Shown here: positions 16,007-23,940 of the stretch, in pieces
How the letters are laid out: each line of letters opens with the position of its first letter
Numbering within the stretch: position 1 is the stretch's first letter
Assembly (NCBI RefSeq): GCF_005768555.2
Contig: NZ_VCHX02000177.1
Span: 61,378 to 96,774, forward strand
Length of the DNA: 35,397 nt
Direction: 5' to 3'
DNA from: Streptomyces sporangiiformans
Lineage (GTDB): Bacteria; Actinomycetota; Actinomycetes; Streptomycetales; Streptomycetaceae
Made by a program: the position numbers and the translations under genes
The notes under the pieces: generated by a model
What the model was told of the DNA's origin: nothing
Database searches by the model: none
What the model saw: the letters and a program-made list of their open reading frames with translations, nothing else

Positions 16007-17373
16007 GCGCGGGGGTTCTCCGTTGTGGTCGTGGATGGGGGTCCCCCCGCTCGAGCGGAGCCGAGAGTGGGGGAGGGCGGGGTGGTCAGGAGGCGGGCGT
16101 GGACGCTCCAGCCGCCTTCTTGGTTGGGGCCGGCGGTGACCTGGCCCTGATAGATGGCCGCGCGCTCGCGCATGCCGACCAGACCGCGGCCGCTTCCTGC
16201 GCTCCGTCTGCGGGAGCGGGGTGCGTGGAGGGGGCCGGTGTCCTCGACATCGACGTGGACCGTCTCGGAGCGGACGGCTACCCGGACGCTGATGGAGGTG
16301 TCGGCGGCGGCGTACTTGAGGGTGTTGGTGAGGGCTTCCTGGACAATGCGGTAGACGGCGAGCTGGAGACCGGGGGCCAGCGCGGTGAGGTCGCCGTCTG
16401 TGCTGAGGGTGAGGCTCGGTCCGGCGGCACGGACGCGTTCGATCAGCGGATCGAGGTCGGCCAGGCCGGGCTGCGGGGCGAGCGGGGCATCCGGCGGCCG
16501 GTCGTTGTCGTCGCCGATGACGGCGAGCAGGCGGCGCAATTCGGCGAGGGCGCCACGGCCGCTGTCGGCGATGATCCGCAGGGTCTCGGCACCGCGCTGG
16601 GGCTTTGTCTCGGTCAGGCCCGCGGCGCCGTCGGCGAGGCCAACCATGACGGCCAGGGTGTGGCCGAGGATGTCGTGCATCTCCTTGGAGACGCGGGCGC
16701 GTTCCTGGGCGACGGCGAGGCGGGCCTGCTGGTCCTTCTCCTTCTGCAGGGCGGTGATGACGACGTTCACCAGGCGGTTGGCGAGGCCGAGGCCGGCGAT
16801 GGCCGTCACCGTCACCATCCCCAGCAGCACGAGGATTTCCGGGCGTGTGGCGTACTCCGGCTGGCCGTCACCCCACAGCCCGGCGGCCCAGGCGACCAGC
16901 TGCATCAGGGAGATGGTGACGGCGATGAGCAGCTGGCGGGGGGTGCCGAAGCGACCGACGTTGAACAGGGCCACGATGCGGGCGACGTCAGCACTGGCGT
17001 TGGCGCCGTGGAGGGACCCTGTGGAGGCCGTCAGCACGGCGGTGGCAGTGATGAGCGCGAAGACCAGCATGGGCCTGCGCTCCCGCCACAGCAGCGGGAC
17101 GGCTATGGCGACGGTGAGGACCAGCTCTTCGGCGACCCCGGATTCGCCGGCGGGGTTGAGTATGGACGGCAGTCCCAGGATGGCGCAGAACAGCGGTACG
17201 CCCCACCTCCGGACCCGGGGGTGGGTCCGGTCCGCCCACCGCCAGGAAGACAGCCGAGCGATGATCGACACAATCACCCGTTGCTCAGCGTCGTTCGTCA
17301 GTGCCTCGGGCAGCTCGGGTCGGCTGGGGACGGTTCGACCGGGCCGGGAATCCTGTGGGGGCGTGGGTGTCAA
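16003..17373 (-). CDS. Sensor histidine kinase, locus A
   Basis: A 456-residue membrane kinase with about six hydrophobic segments (residues 58-200), HisKA_3 with His233 (SKEMHDILGHTLAV), N box (QEALTNTLKYAAAD) and G box (GSGRGLVGMRER). It is a close paralogue of the kinase at 29431-30741, sharing HDILGHTLAVxVGLADGAA, ALFNVGR and LLWRERRPMLVFAL. The TTG at 17373 is chosen because its context (GCGAAGGGC about 8 bases upstream) matches the GTG context of the locus B kinase. The C-terminus carries an extra Pro/Thr-rich tail encoded in part by a palindromic repeat (16043-16073) absent from the paralogue. The kinase now follows a deleted MMPL gene, so the shared promoter at 17740 may drive it directly. 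Confidence 0.9.
   Translation of the reverse strand: MTPTPPQDSRPGRTVPSRPELPEALTNDAEQRVIVSIIARLSSWRWADRTHPRVRRWGVPLFCAILGLPSILNPAGESGVAEELVLTVAIAVPLLWRERRPMLVFALITATAVLTASTGSLHGANASADVARIVALFNVGRFGTPRQLLIAVTISLMQLVAWAAGLWGDGQPEYATRPEILVLLGMVTVTAIAGLGLANRLVNVVITALQKEKDQQARLAVAQERARVSKEMHDILGHTLAVMVGLADGAAGLTETKPQRGAETLRIIADSGRGALAELRRLLAVIGDDNDRPPDAPLAPQPGLADLDPLIERVRAAGPSLTLSTDGDLTALAPGLQLAVYRIVQEALTNTLKYAAADTSISVRVAVRSETVHVDVEDTGPLHAPRSRRRSAGSGRGLVGMRERAAIYQGQVTAGPNQEGGWSVHARLLTTPPSPTLGSARAGGPPSTTTTENPRA
16043..16073. repeat. Palindromic repeat inside the kinase 3' end
   Basis: CCCCCCGCTC (16043-16052) faces GAGAGTGGGGG (16063-16073) in an imperfect hairpin. From memory this motif resembles short palindromic units scattered in many Streptomyces genomes. 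Here it lies within coding sequence and adds residues to the kinase C-terminus. Only one copy is in the window, so its repeat nature is not shown by this sequence alone. Confidence 0.4.
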
Positions 17374-17559
17374 GGTCTGTGCCCTTCGCGGTGCAGGCGA
17401 TCCGCTCGCCGGTCCCGGGGGAATGGACAGACGAGCGGCGACTCGGGAAGAACGCCGACCGGGGCCGACCGCTCTTCCGCGATCGTACGGCTGACAACGG
17501 CTCGGGTTCTGCGGTCGTCCTGGCCTGGCCAGCGCCCGCGCCGCCGGAGCCGGGGCCGA

Positions 17560-17678
17560 AGCCGAGGAGAAGGGGGCCGTGGGATGGGCGGCCTGCTGGG
17601 CGTCGAGGGCGTGGCGCGACTTCTCGCCCTCGAACAGGGCAAAGGCGAGGCGGAGAGTCGGTGCAGGATGGTGGCCAC
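17560..17678 (-). pseudogene. MMPL exporter, start-plus-tail remnant (locus A)
   Basis: A GTG at 17678 with the same leader as the intact MMPL gene (GTGGCCAC preceded by G-G-G-A-x-x-A-A-T-C-C) encodes MATILHRL against MATFLYRL in the intact protein. After about 10 codons the sequence jumps, out of frame, to the tail region: LFEGEKSRHALDAQ against DVEGEKLRHALEAE at residue 711. About 700 codons are missing. The promoter of locus A (17740-17817) still sits upstream. The gene was therefore once operator > MMPL > kinase > regulator, as in locus B. The low-similarity stretch 17374-17559 is the decayed tail and leader of the kinase. Confidence 0.65.
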
Positions 17679-17739
17679 GGATTTGTTCCCGCCAGGAAAG
17701 AGGTCTTTGCGTGGACGGGCCTGACCAGGCCCGGGTTTC

Positions 17740-17817
17740 AATCTAGAAGCGGTATCGACTGGCGCTACGGCACTGTGGGCGGGAATACGGCGACGCCGGC
17801 TAGTACCGGGGTACTAG
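17740..17817 (-). promoter_or_regulatory. Locus A promoter and operator
   Basis: Reading on the minus strand from the far end: perfect palindrome CTAGTACC-GG-GGTACTAG (17800-17817), 9 bases, inverted repeat GGGAATACGG (17781-17790; CCGTATTCCC on the minus strand), 35 bases, then -10 TAGATT (17745-17740). A degenerate half-site GCACTGT begins at 17770, 33 bases from GTACCGG at 17803. All spacings equal those in loci B and C. The outer CTAG of the palindrome is the target site of the IS5 element that starts at 17818. Confidence 0.7.
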
Positions 17818-18716
17818 GGCCTGTGTGAGGTCGTGCTCGATCTGGCCGATGCGGATCCGCGTGGAAGGTGGGTCCGGTAGGAAGACGGTCGTGACGCGCA
17901 GGCAACTCACAGGCGAGCAGTGGAAGTTGATCGAGCCGTTTCTGCCGATGGGCGAGTACGGCCCGTACCCCGAGCGGCTGCGGGAGCAGTTCGAGGGGGT
18001 GATCTGGCGGTTGCGCACCAGCAGCCAGTGGCGGGAGATGCCACGTGAGTTCGGCCCGTGGCCGACGGTCTACGGCCGCTTCCGGGTCTGAAGGGAGCCG
18101 GCGTCTTCACCGCACTGCTGGAAGGCGTGATCGCCGAGGCCGCCCGCCAGGGAAAGGACAGACTTATCCCTGGTCAGCGTGGACTCCACCACCGCCCGCG
18201 CCTACCACGACGCCGTCGGCATGTGCATCGGCCAGGAGGTCATGGACGCCCTCGAGGAAGCCGCCGCCGACCAGGAACGGGCCCGGTAAAAGGGGGCGGC
18301 GGCCCGCCGGAACAGAACGGACAAGAAGGAAGCGACGCCCCCGACCAGGAAGAGCGGCGGCACATCAGGCGACGGCGCAAGCTCCGCTTGAAACAAGCCC
18401 TGCTCGGCAGGTCCCGTGGCGGGCTGACGAGCAAGGTTCATCTCGCCGCAGACCGCAAGTGCCGTCCGTTGTCGTTCGTCCTGACCGCAGGACAGGCAGC
18501 CGACAGCCCGCAATTCGTCCCCGTGCTGCAGCAGGTGCGGATCCGTCTGCCTGTCGGCCGTCCCCGGACCCGGCCTGGGGCAGGCCTGACGGGGCATCGC
18601 GACTCGATGCGACAAAACACTCGAGAGCTGCCTCGCCGGCCTCCACCTCCGCGCCTCCATCATCTGGATCAACGACCTGCTGAAGGCAACCGATTGATCA
18701 TGACGTCACACAGGCC
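17818..18716 (+). mobile_element. IS5-family insertion sequence, internally deleted
   Basis: An 899-bp element with 18-base terminal inverted repeats that match at 16 of 18 positions (GGCCTGTGTGAGGTCGTG at 17818-17835 against the reverse complement of 18699-18716). It is flanked by a CTAG duplication at 17814-17817 and 18717-18720, fitting the YTAR target of IS5 elements. The transposase inside is frameshifted and has lost its central catalytic part. The element sits exactly at the edge of the locus A operator, and its right-hand CTAG supplies the stop codon of rocD. Confidence 0.8.
17891..18697 (+). pseudogene. IS5-family transposase (frameshifted, internal deletion)
   Basis: The N-terminal frame from GTG 17891 (LTGEQWKLIEPFLPMGEYGP, then QWREMPREFGPWPTVYGRFR) ends at TGA 18089-18091. 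It resumes in other frames with GVFTALLEGVIAEAARQGK, VSVDSTTARAYHDA (first catalytic Asp), RRRRKLRLKQALLGRSRGGL and DRKCRPLSFVLTAGQAADS. Near 18580 it jumps to the extreme C-terminus (GIATRCDK, then LRASIIWINDLLKAT) and stops at TGA 18695. The region with the second Asp and the Glu is missing. It is a dead transposase; mobility would need a partner in trans. Confidence 0.8.
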
Positions 18717-20012
18717 CTAGGAACGCCATTGCGGGGAGACAGCGCTGGGTGAAATTCCCTCCGGGGGCAGGTCGCTGCGATCGTCGGCGGCCAACACCGC
18801 CGCCAACTGCTCCACGGCCCATTGCAGTTCCGCCGATTTCACGACGAGGGGCGGCGCGAGTCGGACGGTTGATCCGTGGGTGTCCTTGGCCAGGACTCCT
18901 CTGCGCAGCAGGCCCATGCACACATCGCGCCCTACCCGGCCGATGACATCCACCCCGGCCCAGAGGCCGCGGCACCGTACGGCTGACACATGCTCCGAGG
19001 GAAGTGCTCGCAGCAGGGCTTCGAGGTGTGTGCCGAGCTGTGCGCTCCGTTCCTGGTAGGTGCCCTCCTTCAGCAGCCGGACGACCGCAGTGCCCACCGC
19101 GCTCGCCAGCGGATTGCCACCGAAGGTGCTGCCGTGCTCGCCTGGCCGGAAAACCCCGAGCGCCTCTCGGGTGGAAACGACCGCGGACACCGGCAGGATG
19201 CCGCCGCCGAGGGCCTTGCCGAGGATGTACGCGTCAGGGGTGACGCCCTCGTGGTCACAGGCGAAGGTCGTCCCGGTGCGGCCGAGGCCCGACTGGATCT
19301 CATCGGCGAGCATCAGGATGTTGTGCCGGGTGCACAGCCGACGGACGGTGGCGAGGTAGCCGGCGGGCGGAATGACCACCCCACCCTCGCCCTGAACGGG
19401 TTCGATCAACACGGCGGCGGTGTCGTCGTCGATGGCCGCCTCGAGCTGCTCGGCATCGCCGTAGGAGACACTGACGAACCCGGGCGTGTACGGCCCGAAG
19501 CCGCGCCGCGCGACAGCATCGTCGGAGAAGCTGATGACGCTGATGGTGCGTCCGTGGAAGTTGCCCCCCGCGACGATGATCTTGGCACGCCCCTCGGGGA
19601 TGCCCTTGACCTGGTAGCCCCACTTACGCGCCATCTTCAGGGCTGTCTCCACTGCTTCCGCGCCGGTGTTCATCGGCAGTACGAGGTCCATGCCGCACAG
19701 CTCGGCCAGCTCCGTGCAGAAGACACCGAGCTGGTCGCTGTGGAAGGCCCGGCTGGTGAGGGTGAGCCGTTCCAACTGCTCCTGGGCTGCCGCGATGAGC
19801 GCGGGGTGGCGGTGGCCGAAGTTCAGGGCGCCGTAGCCGGCGAGCATGTCGAGGTAGCGGTTCCCTTCGACGTCCCATACCCACGCCTCCTCGCCTTCGC
19901 GGACAACCACCGGGAGTGGACTGTAGTTGGCGGCCGAGTGCGACTCGACGACGTGGATCGCCTGTTCGGTCGCGACGCCGGGCAGGCGCGTGTCGGTGGA
20001 CGACGACGTCAT
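18717..20012 (-). CDS. rocD: Ornithine aminotransferase (ornithine--oxo-acid transaminase)
   Basis: A 431-residue class III PLP aminotransferase that converts L-ornithine and 2-oxoglutarate to glutamate-5-semialdehyde and glutamate. Hallmarks of the ornithine branch are LTLTSRAFHSDQLG (83-96), LPMNTGAEAVETALKMARKW (112-131), GNFHGRT (150-156), EPVQGEGGV (204-212), Asp237 (LADEIQSGLGRTG) and the PLP lysine Lys266 (LGKALGGG). ATG 20012 follows GGAG with good spacing. The stop codon TAG lies in the CTAG target site of the neighbouring IS. It is on the same strand as the M20 deacylase, but an IS110 remnant in the gap may have split a former operon. Its likely role is ornithine catabolism. Confidence 0.92.
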   Translation of the reverse strand: MTSSSTDTRLPGVATEQAIHVVESHSAANYSPLPVVVREGEEAWVWDVEGNRYLDMLAGYGALNFGHRHPALIAAAQEQLERLTLTSRAFHSDQLGVFCTELAELCGMDLVLPMNTGAEAVETALKMARKWGYQVKGIPEGRAKIIVAGGNFHGRTISVISFSDDAVARRGFGPYTPGFVSVSYGDAEQLEAAIDDDTAAVLIEPVQGEGGVVIPPAGYLATVRRLCTRHNILMLADEIQSGLGRTGTTFACDHEGVTPDAYILGKALGGGILPVSAVVSTREALGVFRPGEHGSTFGGNPLASAVGTAVVRLLKEGTYQERSAQLGTHLEALLRALPSEHVSAVRCRGLWAGVDVIGRVGRDVCMGLLRRGVLAKDTHGSTVRLAPPLVVKSAELQWAVEQLAAVLAADDRSDLPPEGISPSAVSPQWRS

Positions 20013-20224
20013 GAGTTTCTCCGTAAGTTGTTGTGGGCCCGGGCGGGCCGGGTGTGGCTGATGAGTTCTTTTCTTCAGTGGCTCAGCAGGAGTGGCCGCC
20101 CGGCTCTCCGGGGCGCCCTGGCTGCTGATTGAGATGTGCGCGCCTTGTGCGGTCGCTGATTACGGAGATGACGGCGGGGTGTTTCTCGGGCCGACGGCAC
20201 GCTGCGCGGAACGAGGAGAGGCGA

Positions 20225-20423
20225 GTGAACGAGCGACGGGCCCGGGTCGGCCTCGACGCTGGCAAGGGCCACCACTGGGCCGCGGTAATCGACGAAACCG
20301 CGCGACCCTGTGGTCGAGGAAAATCGACAACGACGAGTCGGCGGTCCAGCCAGCGTCCTGTGGGCCCTGTTGCGCGACAACCGGGTCTTCACCCCCGCCC
20401 TGCCGGTCGCGCAAGCGGTTTGA
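20225..20423 (+). pseudogene. IS110-family transposase, start-plus-tail remnant
   Basis: GTG 20225 (with a GAGGAGAGGC ribosome binding site) opens the N-terminus of an IS110 transposase: RVGLDAGKGHHWAAVIDET, with the first acidic catalytic residue, then after a frameshift ATLWSRKIDNDESAV. It jumps directly to the family's last residues (VLWALLRDNRVFTPALPVAQ) and stops at TGA 20421. The remaining body of the transposase is gone. It occupies the rocD-deacylase gap (20013-20448) on the opposite strand; the rest of this 436-base gap shows no other gene. It could not transpose. Confidence 0.7.
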
Positions 20424-20448
20424 CTTCGTCATTGAGACTCCTTCTGCG

Positions 20449-21726
20449 TCATTTGGTGCCGACCGAGCGCAGCACGGTGAGTACCAGTGCGCGGGTCACG
20501 TCGACTGTCTCGCTGATCGAGACCTGTTCCTGGGGGCTGTGGGCGAGGCGTACGTCGCCCGGCCCGAAGTGCAGGGTCGGTATGCCGGCCGCGGAGTAGA
20601 GCCGCAAGTCGCTTCCGTAGGGCGCACCGCGCTCGCGCGGTACGGCACCGCCGTCCGCGACATCGGCGTACGCGGTCCGGACGAGGTCACGCAGGGGATG
20701 GCCCGCGGGCAGTCGGCCGCTGGCGAACTGGCCTCCGGGCCACGTCACGGCCGCGGGGTGATCGCGCAGCCACGGATCGGCCGCACAGACCTCGGCGACG
20801 CAGCGCTCGAAGTCGGCGCGGGCGGCCGCCGGGTCCTCGTCGAGCCGTACGCCCAGCCTGCCCTGGGCCACGAGCAGGTCGGGGACGGTGCTCGGCCAGT
20901 CGCCCGAGCGCAGCGTGCCGACGGACAGCGCGTAAGGGGTCGGGTATTCCGCCAGCAAGGGGTCGGGAGCGACATTGCGCTCGGCCTCCAACCGGGTCAG
21001 AGCCGCGTGGATCGCTCCGTACGCGGTGATGGCGCTGACCCCGGCGTCACGCGTACTCGCGTGGGCGGCCTTGCCTGCGACCTCGATGCGAAAGGTCAGT
21101 GCGCCGGCCGTCGCGGTCACCAAGGTGCCGCCCGTCGGTTCGGTGATGACACACGCGTCGCCGGTGTGTCCGCGCCGGAGCGTCCCGAAGGCTCCGATTC
21201 CGCCGTCCTCCTCGCCCACCACACAGTGCGCCGCCACCCGGCCGCGCAGTTCCGCCCCGCTCGCCCGGATCGCGGCCAGCGCCGCGAGGTTGGCCACCAA
21301 GCCGGCCTTCATGTCGCAGGCTCCGCGGCCGTGAACAAGGTCATTGGCCACCCTCGGCACGAACGGATCACCGTCCCACTGCGCCCGGTCACCCGCGGGT
21401 ACGACGTCGACGTGCCCCTGCAGGATCATCGTCGGCCCGTCCCCGCCGTCAGGCGTGGTCGCCACGAGCCCCCAGGCTTCGTCGCGGGGTGCCTCAGATC
21501 CGGGGAAGGCAGGGTCGGCGCGAAGCTCGGGCAGGTCCATGGACCACAGATCGACATCGAGCCCGAGCCGGTCGAGGTGCCCGGCGAGCCGGTGTTGCAG
21601 TTCCGACTCGGCGGCGCTCCCGGTCACGCTCGGAACCGTGAGCACGTCGAGCAGCACGGTCGCGATCGCGTCCTCGTCCACGGCCGCCAGTGCGGACGCC
21701 TCCTCGGCACTGAGCCCTGCGGGCAT
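20449..21726 (-). CDS. M20-family amidohydrolase (ArgE/DapE-like N-acyl amino acid deacylase)
   Basis: A 425-residue metallohydrolase of the ArgE/DapE/ACY1 group that removes an acyl group from N-acyl amino acids. Metal and catalytic residues are in place: His105 and Asp107 (GHVDVVPAG), bridging Asp138 (GRGACDMKAG), catalytic Glu172 with Glu173 (VGEEDGG), Glu196 (ITEPTGG) and a late His (LHFGPGD). The dimerisation domain lies between about 205 and 320. ATG 21726 is preceded by AGGAGATCACT. It is divergent from the Lrp regulator and upstream of rocD on the same strand. In this setting N-acetylornithine or another N-acylated basic amino acid is the most likely substrate, but carnosinase- or succinyl-DAP-like activity cannot be excluded. 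Confidence 0.85.
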   Translation of the reverse strand: MPAGLSAEEASALAAVDEDAIATVLLDVLTVPSVTGSAAESELQHRLAGHLDRLGLDVDLWSMDLPELRADPAFPGSEAPRDEAWGLVATTPDGGDGPTMILQGHVDVVPAGDRAQWDGDPFVPRVANDLVHGRGACDMKAGLVANLAALAAIRASGAELRGRVAAHCVVGEEDGGIGAFGTLRRGHTGDACVITEPTGGTLVTATAGALTFRIEVAGKAAHASTRDAGVSAITAYGAIHAALTRLEAERNVAPDPLLAEYPTPYALSVGTLRSGDWPSTVPDLLVAQGRLGVRLDEDPAAARADFERCVAEVCAADPWLRDHPAAVTWPGGQFASGRLPAGHPLRDLVRTAYADVADGGAVPRERGAPYGSDLRLYSAAGIPTLHFGPGDVRLAHSPQEQVSISETVDVTRALVLTVLRSVGTK

Positions 21727-21828
21727 AGTGATCTCCTGTCGGGTCGGTGGCCGGAGGGCCTTTTTCGATTTCCGCGATCGGCAAGCAGCGCAATGATGAG
21801 ACGTTCTGAGCCCGATCAGTTTTGTTTC

Positions 21829-21858
21829 TTGCTCTTCGCCGGAGATGAGGGGCACAAT
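21829..21858 (+). promoter_or_regulatory. Possible lrp promoter
   Basis: TTGCTC (21829-21834) and CACAAT (21853-21858) are spaced 18 bases apart, 54 bases before the regulator's start codon, within the 186-base divergent gap to the deacylase. The match to consensus is moderate. Confidence 0.3.
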
Positions 21859-21912
21859 CTTGCGTCCGGGGCGGAAAGCCCGATCACCAGCGGGACCAGA
21901 CGGAGGCAGTTC

Positions 21913-22350
21913 GTGGACTCCATCGACGAAGAGATCATGCGGTGCGTCGTCCGCAATGCCCGAAGCACCTACGCCGAGATCGGGGAGGCGGCCGGGCTGT
22001 CCGCGCCCGCCGCCAAACGGCGGCTGGACCGCCTGGTCGCCACCGGGGCCGTCCGCGGGTTCACCGCCCTCATCGACACCCAGACAATGGGCTGGCGTAC
22101 CGAGGCCTTCGTCGAGGTGTACTGCAAGGGCAACCCGACCCCAGGAGCCCTGGGGGAGTCCCTCGGGGAGATCCCGGAGGTCATCGAGGCGTGCACGGTG
22201 TCGGGCTCCGCGGACGCGATGGTGCACATGCTGGCCCGGGACATCACGCATCTGGAACAGGCGATCCAGCGAGTCCGTGAGGCGCCGGTGATCGACCGGA
22301 CGAAGAGCGTCATCGTGCTCTCCCGGCTGATCGACCGGCCCCGGCTGTAA
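21913..22350 (+). CDS. Lrp/AsnC-family transcriptional regulator
   Basis: A 145-residue regulator with an N-terminal winged-HTH (IDEEIMRCVVRNARSTYAEI, then LSAPAAKRRLDRLVATGAVR, residues about 4-55) and a C-terminal ligand-binding RAM domain that ends in the usual VIVLSRLI. Such proteins bind an amino acid and control its transport or breakdown. GTG 21913 is chosen because GGAGG (21902-21906) lies 6 bases upstream; the frame is open far upstream but without family similarity. It is divergent from the deacylase and convergent with the ABC importer, with only one base between its stop and that of the ATPase gene. The likely targets are the deacylase-rocD and ABC promoters, with ornithine or a related amino acid as effector. 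Confidence 0.88.
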   Translation: MDSIDEEIMRCVVRNARSTYAEIGEAAGLSAPAAKRRLDRLVATGAVRGFTALIDTQTMGWRTEAFVEVYCKGNPTPGALGESLGEIPEVIEACTVSGSADAMVHMLARDITHLEQAIQRVREAPVIDRTKSVIVLSRLIDRPRL

Positions 22351-22351
22351 C

Positions 22352-23119
22352 TCAGGCCGGCAACGCATGGGTGGGATCCAGCACGCGCCGGAGGAATGCT
22401 CGGGTCCGCTCATGGCGCGGGTTGCCGATCACATTGTCCGGGGTGCCCTGCTCGACGACGACTCCGCCGTCCATGAACACGACCCGGTCGGCAACTTCCC
22501 TGGCGAAAGCCATCTCGTGGGTGACCACGAGCATCGTCATGCCCTCCTCGGCGAGGTCTCGCATCACCGTGAGAACGTCTCCCACGAGCTCCGGGTCGAG
22601 TGCCGACGTCGGCTCGTCGAACAGCATCAGCATCGGATCCATGGAGAGCGCTCTGGCGATCGCGACCCGCTGTTGCTGTCCGCCGGAGATCTGGGCGGGA
22701 TAGGCGGCGGCCTTCTCGGTGAGCCCGACCCGTTCGAGGTTGGCGCGGGCGATCCTGTCGGCCTCGGCGGTCTTACGCCCCAGCACTGTCTTCTGGGCGA
22801 CCGTGCAGTTCTCCAGCACGGACAGGTGCGGGAACAGGTTGAACTGCTGGAACACCATCCCGACGTGTCGCCGGGCCGCGTCGAGGTGGCAGTCCGGGTC
22901 CGCGAGGTTCTCACCCCGCACGATCACCGCTCCGCCGTCTGGACGCTCAAGCAGGTTGACGCAGCGAAGAAGAGTCGACTTGCCGGAACCGGACGGACCG
23001 ATGAGGCAGACGACCTCACCCTCACCGACGGCGAAGTCGATATCTCGAAGCACATGGTTGTCACCGAAGGACTTGTGCAGCCCCTTGATCTCGATCAGTT
23101 CGGTTCCGGAAGCAGCCAT
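22352..23119 (-). CDS. Polar amino acid ABC importer, ATP-binding protein
   Basis: A 255-residue ATPase of the GlnQ/HisP type. Walker A is GPSGSGKST (41-49), the Q loop lies in VFQQFNLFPH, the signature is ISGGQQQRVAIARAL, Walker B is LMLFDEPTSALDP and the switch His is in VVTHEM. It powers uptake through the permease encoded immediately upstream; ATG 23119 overlaps the permease stop by one base (TGATG). Substrate preference follows the binding protein. The gene converges with lrp. Confidence 0.93.
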   Translation of the reverse strand: MAASGTELIEIKGLHKSFGDNHVLRDIDFAVGEGEVVCLIGPSGSGKSTLLRCVNLLERPDGGAVIVRGENLADPDCHLDAARRHVGMVFQQFNLFPHLSVLENCTVAQKTVLGRKTAEADRIARANLERVGLTEKAAAYPAQISGGQQQRVAIARALSMDPMLMLFDEPTSALDPELVGDVLTVMRDLAEEGMTMLVVTHEMAFAREVADRVVFMDGGVVVEQGTPDNVIGNPRHERTRAFLRRVLDPTHALPA

Positions 23120-23940
23120 CAGCGAGCCTTTACGGAGGAGGATTCCAGCCGCCGAGCCAAGAAACCCAACGGAAGGGTGATGATCAGATAGCAGAGGCCG
23201 GCGGTGACCAGAGGGGTAAGGTTCGACTGCGTATTGGCCAGTTCCCGGCCGAAGCCGGTGAGTTCGTTGCCGGTGGCCGAGACGCCGATGATGAACACCA
23301 GGGACGAGTCCTTGACCAACAGCACCAGTTCATTGGTGAGCGGCGGCAATATGATCCTGAAGGCCTGTGGCAGCACGATCTTGCGCATCGCGAGACCCGC
23401 CGGCATACCCAGTGAGCGGGCGGCTTCGACCTGCCCTCTCGGGACAGCCTGGATTCCTGCCCGGATCGTTTCGGCCATATAGGCCGCCGCGACGATTCCC
23501 AGAGCGAGCCAGACCACGCCATAAGGATCGAAGGGAATGATCAATCCGCCGAACGCCAGCGGGAGCAGGCTGAAGGCGATGAACACGATGACGGCCGGGA
23601 GCCCGCGGAAGAACTCGATGTAGGCCATCGCGAACCACCGGTATGGACCGATCGGGCTGAGCCGCATCAGTGCGAGCACCGTCCCTGCCACGAGACCGAT
23701 CAGAAAGGCGCCGGCGGTGTACTCGAGAGTCTTGACAAGCGCCGACAGCAGTCCGTCCGCAAAGGCAGACCTGATTAGCTGCGGTTCGAGGAATACGTGC
23801 GCGATCTGGCCCCAGTCGGCGCTCGCGGCCGCCCCCACGGCGAGCATGGCGATCACGACGTACTGAAGGATGCGGTTGCGTCGGGCCTTGCGGCGTGGAC
23901 TCAGCGCGGTTCGTTCTTCGATGACAGTCGCGCTACTCAC
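23119..23940 (-). CDS. Polar amino acid ABC importer, permease (HisMQ type)
   Basis: A 273-residue permease with a cytoplasmic basic N-terminus, about five hydrophobic segments and the EAA loop (QVEAARSLGMPAGLAMRKIV) that docks to the ATPase. The His/Glu/Gln/Arg/opine permease features IEFFRGLPAVIV and DSSLVFIIGV are clear. GTG 23940 overlaps the last codons of the binding-protein gene and has a GGAG 9 bases upstream; longer starts would lie inside that gene. Only one permease gene is present, so it probably forms a homodimer. It is the second gene of a three-gene operon. Confidence 0.92.
   Translation of the reverse strand: MSSATVIEERTALSPRRKARRNRILQYVVIAMLAVGAAASADWGQIAHVFLEPQLIRSAFADGLLSALVKTLEYTAGAFLIGLVAGTVLALMRLSPIGPYRWFAMAYIEFFRGLPAVIVFIAFSLLPLAFGGLIIPFDPYGVVWLALGIVAAAYMAETIRAGIQAVPRGQVEAARSLGMPAGLAMRKIVLPQAFRIILPPLTNELVLLVKDSSLVFIIGVSATGNELTGFGRELANTQSNLTPLVTAGLCYLIITLPLGFLARRLESSSVKAR

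Noticed and set aside
16099..17724. Long plus-strand open frame opposite the locus A kinase
   Set aside because: It shadows the kinase codons and has a Gly/Asp/Gln-rich composition without motifs.
17891..18697. Programmed frameshifting in the IS5 transposase
   Set aside because: There are several frameshifts, a nonsense change and an internal deletion of catalytic residues; this is decay and not recoding.
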